Below, one piece after another: positions 23,100-33,095 of a stretch of 64,000 nucleotides of DNA. Source of the DNA: Utricularia gibba (Eukaryota; Streptophyta; Magnoliopsida; Lamiales; Lentibulariaceae); the NCBI GenBank assembly GCA_002189035.1, contig NEEC01000018.1, positions 2,294,001 through 2,358,000 of the forward strand. Direction: 5' to 3'. Within the stretch, counting starts at the first letter, position 1; the number at the start of each line of letters is the position of its first letter. Below the pieces are notes generated by a model. That model was not told the origin of the DNA and did not search any database. It saw only the letters and a list, made by a program, of their open reading frames with translations. Both the position numbers and the translations under genes were made by a program.

Positions 23100-24560
23100 T
23101 GTAAGGATGGGGAAGCGGAATTTAGGCTTTACCCCGAAGATACGATTTGCCATTGACTAAACCTTTTCACAAGGCAGATATGAAGAAGCAAAAACAAAAA
23201 CCCGAGTTTTACAAACAAAAAGCAATTGACGGAGGACTGATCAGCACGAGTAAGGAATAGCTCCCCGACATAGCTTTTAACACAACACAGAAAAGAGCCC
23301 AGGGCCGAAATTTCTGCGCATTAATGGAGAGGATAACCCCGAAAACAGGAAAAAAAATCTTGTAGAGTAGAAATGCCAAAAGCACCTAGTTCCATGAATG
23401 AATACAAAAAGCAGAGGGTAACACTGCACAGCATTGAAAAATGAATGAAGGGGTGAAAGCCCAGAGAATTAAACAAAGCAGAGAGACAAAAGAAAAAGAT
23501 ACGCCGCGCCGCAGAAGCAATTTAACATGTACACATGCAACGCAACAAGTAGCTACAAACCATCTGTGAATCGGAACATGATATCCCCTTAAACTTTGTT
23601 TCTCCAAGTTCCTACAAAATGGACTGATCATGGCTTGGCTCCATACACAAAAATAGAGAAAAGGCGACAAGAAAAGAGTTTTGGCTCCAAAAACGACAAC
23701 AGAGTCCTTTTGGAAATGGGTGAACGAGGAAGACGAGTGCCGTGGGAAGAGAGAGAATAAAGGCAGCGATAACCGAACTGCACGTGGCGGCGACGGCGAC
23801 CAATTAGAACGCGTGTCGATTCTTCTTGACTGCGTAATCCGTACAATATTCTTAATCTTGTCTCCGGGGTAACACCGCAATTTACGTAATTCTACATGTC
23901 TACGCAGACGAGTGGACATGATTCAAGATTCAAGGAATATTCTTGGAACCTAAAAATTGTAATTTTCGAAACTTCAGGGACCCATCTGCAATTTATCCTT
24001 TTTTAATTATGTATTATCAAATTATTCGTCTATCATTTGACACTTCATACCATCTCCCGCCTTGGTATTTAGTGCCCCCAGGCCAGAAATTATTGTGGAT
24101 GGACATACGCAGAGTCCAAGTCCGTTACGGCAGTTGGGAAACGTGCCGATATCGCTCAAATTATTTTATAATCGAATTCGTTTTTATATTTTATTTTTAA
24201 TTTTTTTATAAAAATTATTTAATTCAACTCAAAAAAATCATAAATTTAAATCTGATCCAATTTCAGATTTTAAAACACTTGCATAACTTCATCAAGTAAG
24301 AAATTGAAAAATTACACTTGTAACGAAGACGCAATCACGTTACAAATATATACACTTTTCTAGTTTTGGAAAGTAAATTAAATCGATGAACAAGAAAAAT
24401 AAAATATCAAATTAAAAAATAAAATATCAAATTAAAAAATAAATATTTCTAATAAATAATTGACATGTGTCCGTTGAATTATGATGAGTAAAAAAAATAG
24501 TCATACTATATCTATTTTTTTATATAAGTGTGTGAAGTAAAATATGAGAGTGTTCACTTT
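23100..24560. other. Promoter side of TPD1-like gene and AT-rich spacer
   Basis: The left part is the upstream region of the minus-strand TPD1-like gene. Open frames at 23386-23919 (minus) have no domain. From 24170 the sequence becomes very AT-rich and leads into the tandem array; a degenerate half-unit is already visible near 24465-24515. Confidence 0.45.
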
Positions 24561-24564
24561 TTTT

Positions 24565-25910
24565 TTAATGATCTATTTAATTCATATGGGATTCTATGTA
24601 CATAGATGTCGAGTAAACATGATTTCGATAAAATATGAAATCCCCGTATTATACATTATTAGAATTTGAAGATGTATCGCATGAAAAAAATAACCATCTT
24701 ATGACCGATTGAATTCGCATGGGATTCGAAGGTGTCAAATAGACATAATTTCGACAAAATGTGAAATCTCCGTATCACACATTATCGGAATTTGGACATG
24801 TGTCAATTATTACGTGAAAAAATGACCACTCTATGACCGATTGAATTCGCATGAAATTCAATATGCATAGGTGTCGAATGTACATGATTCCGACAAAATG
24901 CGAAATCTTGGTATCCTCTATTATTAGAATTTGGCCATGCGTCATTTATTGTGTCAAAAAAATGTCCACCCTATGACAATTGAATTCATATGAGATTCGA
25001 TGTACATAGGTGTCAAATAAATATGATTCAGATAAAATACAAAATTCCCATATCACACATTATCAGAATTTGGCTATGTGCAAGTTATTGCGTGAAAAAG
25101 ATGACCATCTTATGATCGATTGAATTCACATGAGATTTGATGTACATAGGTGTTGAATAGACATTATTTCAACAAAATACGAAATACCGATATCATCTAT
25201 TATCATAATTTCACCATGTGTTATTTATTGTGTCAAAAAAATGACCACCGATTGATCGATTGTATTCACATGAGATTCGATGTATATAGGTGTCGAATAG
25301 ACATGATTCCGACAAAGTATAAAATTATCGTATCACACATTATTAGAATTTGGGCATGTGTAAGTTATTGTATAAAAAAAATAACAACCTTATGATCGAT
25401 TGAATTTACATGGAATTAGATGTACATAGGTATCGAATAGACATGATTTCAACAAAATACAAAATCCTGATATCATCTATTATCATAATTTCACCATGTG
25501 TTATTAATTGTGTCAAAAAAATGACCACCATTTGATGGATTGTATTCGCATGAGATTCGATGTACATAGGTGTCGAATAGACATGATTCTAATAAAGTAT
25601 AAAATTATCGTATCACACATTATTAGAATTTGGGCATGTGTCAGTTATTGTATAAAAAAATAACCACATTATGATCGATTGAATTTACATGGAATTCGAT
25701 GTATATAGGTGTCGAATAGACATGATTATCACAAAATATGAAATTTTTATATCATATATTATTAGAATTTGATCATGTGTCGGTTATTGTATGAAAAAAA
25801 TAACCACCCTATGACCTATTGAATTCACATTGGATTCGTTGTGAATAGGTGTCGAATATACATGATTACGCCAAAATGCGAAATCCTCATATCATATATT
25901 AATCTACATA
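24565..25910. repeat. Satellite-like tandem array, ten ~140-bp units with dimeric higher order
   Basis: The word ATTCGATGTACATAGGTGTC (with changes) recurs at 24591, 24724, 24856, 24995, 25135, 25275, 25415, 25555, 25694 and 25834, so the period is 132-133 bp for the first two steps and 139-140 bp afterwards. Each unit also carries AATTTGGxCATGTGTxA, an A-run, and GACCACCxTATGAxCGATTG. Units starting at 25135 and 25415 share TCATCTATTATCATAATTTC, while units at 25275 and 25555 share AAAGTATAAAATTATCG, which gives a 280-bp two-unit periodicity. Outer units are more diverged than central ones. No coding capacity is seen. Confidence 0.9.
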
Positions 25911-25974
25911 ATCCATATCTTGAGTACTTTTAATATATTGTAATTTCTCATCCTACTCCATGGTGCGCGCAAAT

Positions 25975-25988
25975 ATTATATATATATA
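25975..25988 (+). promoter_or_regulatory. TATA box of the SAUR gene
   Basis: An (AT)n TATA-type stretch ending in ACCC lies just after the tandem array. It is about 240 bp before the SAUR ATG and about 100 bp before a short upstream open frame. Confidence 0.45.
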
Positions 25989-26076
25989 CCCTTACAGGGT
26001 TCCTAAGGGCGTTGCAGGATCTGCTCTTGGGATCGAAGTTTCTTTCTTCCCTTGTAATAAAAAGAAGAGAGATACG

Positions 26077-26136
26077 ATGAATACTGAGCATCCGAGACTG
26101 GAATCGATGCCCGATTTGGCTTACGACCGAGGTTAG
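26077..26136 (+). other. Upstream open reading frame of the SAUR gene
   Basis: The first ATG after the TATA box opens a 19-codon frame (MNTEHPRLESMPDLAYDRG, then TAG). It ends 80 bp before the SAUR start and is in a different frame. It may lower SAUR translation, or it may be the start of a longer N-terminus if the sequence has a base error. Confidence 0.35.
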
Positions 26137-26215
26137 AATACTGTAGTCTCCTGTTTACGCTGTTGCGCTGTATCAGCCTCCCGAGATTCGTAGACTTAGA
26201 ATTAGCAAGCCCCCC

Positions 26216-26536
26216 ATGTGTTCGATATTCAACAAGAATAAGGCCAACCGGCGGCTGCGAGTGGCGCCGGTTGGATGTTTTACGGTTTACGTTGGACCGG
26301 AAAAGCAGCGGATGGTGATGAGGATAGAATCCGTGAATCACCCGCTCTTCAGGACGCTGCTGCAGGAGGCGGAATCGGTGTATGGGTTTCAGAGTGAGGG
26401 GCCGTTGATGATTCCATGTGAAGTTGATCTGTTCTGTAAAGTGATGGCGGAGATAGACGACGACGGTGGCCAGAGTTGCTGCTGTGCGCCGCCGCTGAGG
26501 GTTTCTGCCGGCTCCTACCGTCGTCTTACCAAATGA
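26216..26536 (+). CDS. SAUR family auxin-responsive protein (SAUR55-like)
   Basis: SAUR proteins promote cell expansion, typically by inhibiting PP2C.D phosphatases so that plasma-membrane H+-ATPases stay active. The gene is intronless, 106 residues. The SAUR core is complete: VAPVGCFTVYVGPEKQRMVM, then ESVNHPLFRTLLQEAESVYG, then GPLMIPCEVDLFCKVMAEID. The spelling VYVGPEKQR and the PCEVDLF box recall Arabidopsis SAUR55. The frame stays open upstream of the ATG for about 27 codons, but no earlier ATG lies in it. The SAUR sits tail-to-tail with the dehydrogenase gene. From memory, Arabidopsis SAUR55 (At5g50760) neighbours HSD6 (At5g50770), so the pair looks conserved. Confidence 0.87.
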   Translation: MCSIFNKNKANRRLRVAPVGCFTVYVGPEKQRMVMRIESVNHPLFRTLLQEAESVYGFQSEGPLMIPCEVDLFCKVMAEIDDDGGQSCCCAPPLRVSAGSYRRLTK

Positions 26537-27005
26537 ATTGAACCCTGCCGTGCATCTCGAACATAGGGACGGTTTTTTGTCCTTTGTGATTATTACAGCC
26601 TATTATAGCATGTACTGCTTAATATTGAAAAATGACATATATACTTTTATATTTCGTTCAATATTATAATAAGAATATGTAAATTATTTTTATATATTAT
26701 TTGTCATTTTTATTTCAGTCGAGTGGTTGAAACATCGCAGTGTGTTCAATTTCAAAGTGGCGTTGTCATGGAGGCGGCCGCACGCCTTCCCTTTTGCATG
26801 CACCTTGGTGGGCCCGCCCTGTTTGCTAAACAGTTAAATCAGCCACCTGATTCGTGGATCATGGGGTGGCGCACACGCCTCTCCGTGGTCTTCCACACAC
26901 AGGATTAGACGAAGCGGCACACGACGTTTCTGATATCTTATTGGAATACATTGTATGGATTCTACTTTACACACCAGTTTATGCACACGTGCAAAGAAAC
27001 CCCTT
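26537..27005. other. Convergent 3' spacer between SAUR and dehydrogenase genes
   Basis: AT-rich at 26590-26710, then unique sequence with no coding signal. It should hold the 3' UTRs of both neighbours. Confidence 0.45.
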
Positions 27006-28473
27006 CTACTCCTTCTTGGTCTCGGAAGAAGTCCTTACCGACTCCGGGTACATCAGATGCTTCGCCCCTGTGAAGTCCATTATCTTCTTCCGAAGGTTTC
27101 CCTCTCGCCGGTTCCTGAGAGGCACAGCAACCGGTACGCCCAATCCACCACTTCCGGCATAAGCAGCCTCCAGGCGTACGTCACCTTCACCCATGAAGGC
27201 GTCGTCACGGACCTGTCGCCGCGGAGGGCGCTCCGAACTATGGACTTGGCACAGCTCTCCGTTCTCTGCATCGGGATTACATTCACTTGTACCTGCATTG
27301 CAATGTGAAATGCAAGATATAGACGGCGAATCATTGTTCTCAACATTCAGGGCAGCATTCTGGGTATTGAGTAGGAAAAAAGAAAGAAAGAAAGCTGCTT
27401 ACATCTCTCATCTCCTGGTCAACTACGACATTGCCTTCCTTGTCGATGAACTTGCCCATGGTCATCTCGGATTCGATGAAACCGGGAGTAGCGATCGTTA
27501 TCCCGATATCTGGGCCGAATTCCACTCTCAGCGTCTCGAAGAACTGGGTCACTGCAGCCTTGGACGCCTGTCGGAACAGCAAGCCGTTGTAAAAACATGT
27601 AGTTTTTTCAATACAAGTAGTAAACAAACTGACATTGTAGAAACTCATTCTTGGCGCAGGAAGCCACGAAGCTGATGAAGAAATCACTACTATCCGGCCT
27701 CTGCTGTACCTCAGGTACGGCACCGCGTAACGTGACATGTAAACACACCCCCAGAAGTTTGTATCCTGTCCTCGACAGTGAAAGAAATTACTGTAATGTA
27801 ATGAAAACACAGGAACTTGAAACATAAATATAGGATGATACCATGACGCCCCTGAATTTAGTCACGTTATCAGCTTCTTCGAACATGGAGATCGACGCTA
27901 CTCCTGCATTGCTCACTAGATGGTCCACTGCCACGATTTTCAGACAATTCAATCAGAAAAAAAAAAAAAAACCACAAGAGACTAATGCTTTATTACAAAG
28001 TTGGCTCACGTCTTGCGAAATGGTTCATTGTCCGATCAATGACTTTTCGACAGTCATGAGGATTCGAAACGTCCGTATGCTCGACGATAACTTCCGGCGC
28101 CCCGAGTTGCCTGGCCCTTTCCGCCACTTCCTCCAACCTCTTGTCTCGCCGTGCAGCGAGAACCAAGCGAGCCCCTCGCTTGGCATACTCATACGCCACG
28201 CTCTGCAAGAAAAAGCACAGCCAAACATATATAACGCACAAGCTACACGACATAAGTGATGAAGCGTGAAAGCTTATGTGGTACTTCTCCTATCCCGGAA
28301 GAGGCGCCGGTGATGAGCACCACTTTGTCTGCTAGGTCTTCTGGGAAAAGGGTACCCGAAACGGAGAGGAAAAGCTTGAAGAACTGAAAGGGGGGAAAGA
28401 AGAAGAGAAGCGTGAAGAAGGTGAAACAGGGCAAGGCGAGATTGAGGAAGGCGTGGATGAGATCTGTAGTCAT
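27006..28473 (-). CDS. 11-beta-hydroxysteroid dehydrogenase-like SDR (steroleosin, HSD type; one frameshift)
   Basis: A short-chain dehydrogenase of the plant HSD/steroleosin group, found on oil bodies or ER, reducing or oxidising steroid-like substrates with NADP(H). Exons are 28473-28285, 28202-28010, 27927-27842, 27765-27634, 27567-27403 and 27292-27006. The N-terminal hydrophobic hairpin has the proline-bearing anchor (LALPCFTFFTLLFFFPPFQF). The cofactor motif is TGASSGIGE, then LVSNAG, the catalytic Ser in ISSSASW and the Y-x-x-x-K in FYNASKAAV split by intron 4. The last exon reads well to GTGERETFGRR and then meets a stop. The expected end (KIMDFTGAKHLMYP) is one frame over. Adding one base at the CC at 27090-27091 restores it and makes the exon divisible by three. 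With that fix the protein is about 349 residues. Confidence 0.9.
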
Positions 28474-28883
28474 TGCTTCGGTTTCTTCTCCGGAAATCAA
28501 ATGAACCCATGTTCAGATCAATCTAGAATTATTTATTCAGATGCCTGCATGGAGCTGAAGCGACACGTATTTTAATGGAAGCGGTGGAGCGATTTTCATC
28601 TCTTTTCATTGTGGCCTGTCAGCCCGACGCAAGACACAGGTGGTGATCAATGCGCCACACAAAGAATAACCAAATTGGAATATTAAAAAAATTATTGAAT
28701 CTTTTTTTTATAGCCCAATTATATTTTTAATAAAACTGACTTTAGAATATGTTTTTAACATATAATTTTTAAGGTCACCATGTCCTTGCAAATTTCCAAT
28801 TTAAAGGCACACAACCAGAGTAGCAAAACACATGCATGCATACGTAATACAGATCATGGATGGTGACATCATCGTATTGATGC

Positions 28884-29446
28884 TCATGCAGCCATCATTT
28901 GGTGGAACTCTCCATAGCCAAGTTCTCCTTTCCCTTGAGAATCCAGGCCTCGGATCATAGCAACACAGTCTTCGTACGATTTGGGGTCCCCCAGCTGCCT
29001 GAGAGCCCTCTGCAGGCTCTTCGCCGTGATCCGCCCCGACCCCTCTCGACCTCGAAAACTCCGAACGCCGCCTTCATGTCCTCCTCACGCTCCAACTTAC
29101 TTTCCTCATCCTCCATCAGCCTCTTGAAATCCTTCATGCAGAGAAGCCTGTCGTTGTCCTGATCGAAATGGTCGATTATCGCCTGCGCGTCCTCGCGTGA
29201 CATGTGATCCCCGATCGACGCGAAGTAGGATCGGAGCTCCTCCGCAGAGATCTTGCCGTCGTTGTCGACGTCGAAGCGGGAGAAGACGTCCATCAGCTCG
29301 TCCTGCCTCTTGCGCCGAGGTGCGGGCGGTGGTTGGGCGATCGGGGGCGGCGGTGAACGGGGAGTCGAGCCGGAGGAGGTGGATTTTGGCTTTTGGCGAT
29401 TGGCTTTCTTGGGCGTCAGGCCGCAGAAGCAGTCGACTGGCTCCAT
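28884..29446 (-). CDS. CML41-like EF-hand calcium sensor (one frameshift)
   Basis: A calmodulin-like protein resembling CML41, a Ca2+-responsive protein linked to plasmodesmatal callose in Arabidopsis. Single exon. ATG 29446 is chosen over the upstream ATG at 29533 because a TATAAA box lies between them. The N-terminus is proline/serine-rich. EF-hand 1 (DVDNDGKISAEE) is canonical, EF-hand 2 (DQDNDRLLCMKD) lacks the Gly and the final Glu, EF-hand 3 is degenerate, and EF-hand 4 (DSQGKGELGYGE) is weak. After GVFEVERG the frame is lost. The family sequence GSGRITAKSLQRALRQLGDP and the end GYGEFHQMMAA continue one frame over. One extra G:C in the CCCC at 29040-29043 (plus strand) repairs it, giving 187 residues. 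Confidence 0.85.
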
Positions 29447-29484
29447 AACTGGTTTCTGGTTGTGGTTTTCTTGGTGGTGATGGG

Positions 29485-29491
29485 ATTTATA
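29485..29491 (-). promoter_or_regulatory. TATA box of the CML41-like gene
   Basis: On the minus strand this reads CTATAAAT and lies about 40 bp before the ATG at 29446. This places the upstream ATG at 29533 outside the transcript. Confidence 0.55.
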
Positions 29492-29998
29492 GGCGTGCAT
29501 CGAAGAGTAAGTGTGGATGATGACGTCATGCAAAAACCAAGTTGAAGGAAGTTACATGGAAGCTTCATGGGGCCAAGTTGACCTCAGGAAGACTTTAATA
29601 TAGATGTCGTGCACGTGTCTCAACTGTCATAAAATATAAATAAAATTAAAAAATAGCATATATTTCTCTAAATAGGATCTCCAGCAAATCGTATATTATA
29701 TTTATAGTTATATTGTTGGGCTCCGCGTAGGGGTCTGGTGTTGGGCCTTCAGGCTCAAACAAACGATTTATCATGGGCTGAATGTGGCCCAGTACTTGTG
29801 AGTTGGGCTTCTCGAGTATAAAGACTGAATAAATAGCGCACTTGCCTTGTTTTTCAAACTGGTATATCTTACCGTTCTGAAGACCGAAGACCGGAACACA
29901 TCCGCATGTTTTGCTTCTCCGAGATCTGAGAAGAATTATGTTACGTGTATGCGGTGGGAGATCCTACTGAAATCGGTTCGAGGGTCTGCCACTGGAGG

Positions 29999-32584
29999 AT
30001 GGGTAGCAATTTGAATTCTCCACATCCTTACAGTGGCGATTTCAGTTTCGGGGAGAGTAGGGATCGGAGACTTGCCTACAATCGCCAATTCGGCGGCATG
30101 AATAGCGATTACCTGGTGGATTCGGTGTCCTCTTACTCCAAGGATTCGCGTGATGAATTTTGCAATACTTCTTTTGCCCGTTTGATACTGAGGGGATTGA
30201 GGTCAAGAAACAAGCACATGAGGCGACTGTTCGTGTTGATATCGCTGAATGTTGCGTATTCGACTACTGAGTTGTGCATTGGACTCTTTTCAGGACAAGC
30301 TGGTGGGGAGCTTTTCGATTCACTTCGATTTCGTTTTTGTGCTTTGGTATCTCGAATTATGATTCTGTGCTAATTTTTGCTTTGAGGGATTGCGTACCTG
30401 AACTACATGGTCATCGATTAGTTGAAAATCAGTGTATTTCCTCATATTTATATTTCTGAGTGGCCCCAAGTGAATGGTGTAATGTAAAGATCATTCAGAA
30501 TGAGTTAATATTTCCTCATATGTATATGTATCACAGGACAAGGTCATGGTGCCTATGGGTTTCATTTTTTGAATCACATGCTTAAGTCAACTGTTTTCTG
30601 AATCTGCCATTTGATATATGTTTCCTATGCTCTGTCTTTCAGGACTGATATCTGATGCTTTCCATTTGACATTTGGTTGTGGTCTATTGTCATTTTCATT
30701 GTTTGCGATGATCATCTCTCGTGAAAGGCCTGATCACGTATACACATACGGGTATGGTGGTCAATTTTGTTCTTTACTCACACAATTCAGCTCTTTTCTT
30801 ATGAATTCCATCTACTGAGTCAGCTGTCAGGAACAGGTGTATAGGCTTACTGAGTTCTTTCTTTTCCTTTCCAGACGATTATGTCATGCGTCATTCATTT
30901 CAGTTATAAGTTACTTCTGGATGTCATATTCTTACGATCTACTAGAAATTGTTACTAGATGAAGTGTCACTTCTGTAATCAGTTATCCTTTTGGAACAGG
31001 TACGGAAGACTAGAAGTCCTAGCTTCTTTTACTAATGCTGTAAGTGCATATCCTTCCAATGTTCTCGTGGATTCAAAAAAATTATAGCACTGTTCTTAGC
31101 ATGTTCCTAACCTGCTTATCAATTTCATTTGATCATTTTCATCTGTGTTATTGCATAGGCAGGTGTTTTTGTTGTTCATGTCGTTCTCCCTAGCTGTGGA
31201 AGCTCTTCATGCGTTCATACAGGATGAGTCTGAGCACAAGTAAGTAGGGTATATTGCATTGCTGAATTTTTGTTTTTCATTCTACTTTAGGCTCCATGGA
31301 ACCCAGGATTACTTTAAAACTGAGATTCTTGTATAGAAAAATGAACTCGTGGTAAGTTTGAACATTGCTATCATTATGGCGTAGATTGCTAAGTTTGTTA
31401 AGGTATTAGATTTCATGCATGCTAGCTGATGATGCTCTAAATCCGATGAAGAAAATGGGAATACTTAATTTGTGTCGAAATGCCTGTAGCTCCAGCAACT
31501 GTTTAATTCTTTATTTTTTTTAGGTTTCGGAATTTTGTTGGGTTATGTTTTTTTTGAACCTTACATTAACAAAAACTTGGTTTAGGCATTACCTGATCAT
31601 CTCAGCTGTCTCAAATTTGCTGGTGAACCTCATTGGTGTTTGGTTCTTCAGGAATTATGCACGAGTCAATCTTGGTGCAGTCCCTCTCCATGTTTATTCT
31701 ACTTATCCCATGTTTATATGTATAAAATTGTGATAAGATTTTTGTTACTGAGCTTCACTTACGTGCTACATTTTTTGGAACTGGATTTTATAGCTGCATA
31801 TGTTCTTGCTTGAACATTTTCTCCATGCAGTGTACAGAAGTGCCGAAGATATGAACCATCATGCTATTTGCTTGCACGTTCTTGCTGATTCCATTAGAAG
31901 GTATGTGAAACAGAGAGGTTTAACTATTGTGATATGTGCAGTATCCCTCGATCTTAAGCCTGTTTGCTTCTACTTTTCCACAGTGCAGGGTTAATCATGG
32001 CCTTGTGGTTACTAAGCCTTGGGTAAGTGGTCTATGGAGGATTCATAGCTCCTCAACATCACGTTGTTGCTGACATTTTTTTTATATATATATTTTACGT
32101 AGGGTGGAAAATGCCGAAGTGATATGTTTAGGACTGGTTTCAGCGACAGTGTTCATGCTAATCATGCCCCTTTTCAAAGCTGCTGGTAGTGTCTTACTAC
32201 AGATGTCTCCTTCCGACATCCACACTTCAGCTTTCAGCAAGTGCTTGAGACAGGTATGATCTCGCTTCTGCCCCATCTGCTACACGAAATTCATGGACCA
32301 ACCGATGCTTCGTTCGATTTGGAAGATGTGCTCCCATCAAGATATCGTCGAGGTTTCTCAGGCACGGTTCTGGGAGCTAACTCCTGGTCATGCAGTTGGA
32401 TCTGTTTCCCTCCAGGTACGCTACAGAAACACCCGGCTCGATGTATCTAGGCCTTGAATTAATATACATGCCCACGATGCTTATGCAGTTGAAGAGAGGC
32501 GTGGATGAGAACGAGATACTCCAGTATGTGCATGGCCTGTACCATGACATCGGTGTCCAGGATTTGACCGTACAACTAGATTAG
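29999..32584 (+). CDS. MTP5: Cation diffusion facilitator, MTP5 (MTPC2)-type zinc transporter
   Basis: A Golgi-type CDF protein; Arabidopsis MTP5 pairs with MTP12 to load Zn2+ into the early secretory pathway. Exons are 29999-30302, 30643-30751, 31000-31039, 31163-31239, 31586-31674, 31831-31900, 31984-32022, 32103-32253, 32326-32415 and 32489-32584 (354 residues), all in phase. Features include a hydrophilic N-terminus, TM1 LFVLISLNVAYSTTELCIGL, TM2 with SDAFHLTFGCGLLSF, HVYTYGYGRLEVLASF, and TM5 with the metal motif LHVLADS (H-x-x-x-D). The cytosolic end reads VEVSQARFWELTPGH and YVHGLYHDIGVQDLTV. In TM2 the usual H-x-x-x-D is H-x-x-x-G, as expected for the non-transporting partner type. 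The exon 9 acceptor at 32325 is the least certain junction. Confidence 0.92.
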
Positions 32585-33095
32585 CCCTGTGTTTGTGCAT
32601 GAGAGAGCTACTCACTCTTTGACTGTACATTTATTCACCCAGGGAAATCCTCTCCCCAACTTGGAAAAGCAGGAAACCAAGTCGCCATTTTGCGAAATTC
32701 GCACATGGTATTGATATTAGAAACGGGAAAATGAAAACCCCCAAAATGAAAATACGAAACGAACTACCACCTAAAAACATAAAAAAAAAAAAAAAAGAAA
32801 GAGAAAACCTTGGCTTGAGAAGGGAAAGGGCAGAGGTGGCGATAAACATTCGGCAACTTCTGAGCAATGGATGAGAACAAAACATGGGCCCGGTTTCCTC
32901 GCTTCCAATTTTGACCTATCCTCGATTGAACATCTGCTCTCCACGTGTCCCTTAAATCAACGGCTAAGATCATCTCTGCTTCTTCGTGTCCCTCTCTGGC
33001 ACTCCATCAAAAAAAGCAGCAGATATTACATTATCATTCTTTTTTTTTTGTTTCCAGCGTCTGGTAAGTGTGATCGTTTTTGTATCTGAGCCGCA
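32585..33095. other. Short spacer between MTP5 and the CBS-domain gene
   Basis: Holds the 3' UTR of MTP5 and the promoter/leader of the CBS gene. A 15-A run lies near 32780-32795 and a T-run near 33041-33050. No other feature is seen. Confidence 0.45.

Noticed and set aside
23386-23919. 177-codon minus-strand open frame
   Set aside because: No domain, biased composition, other frames overlap; looks like chance.
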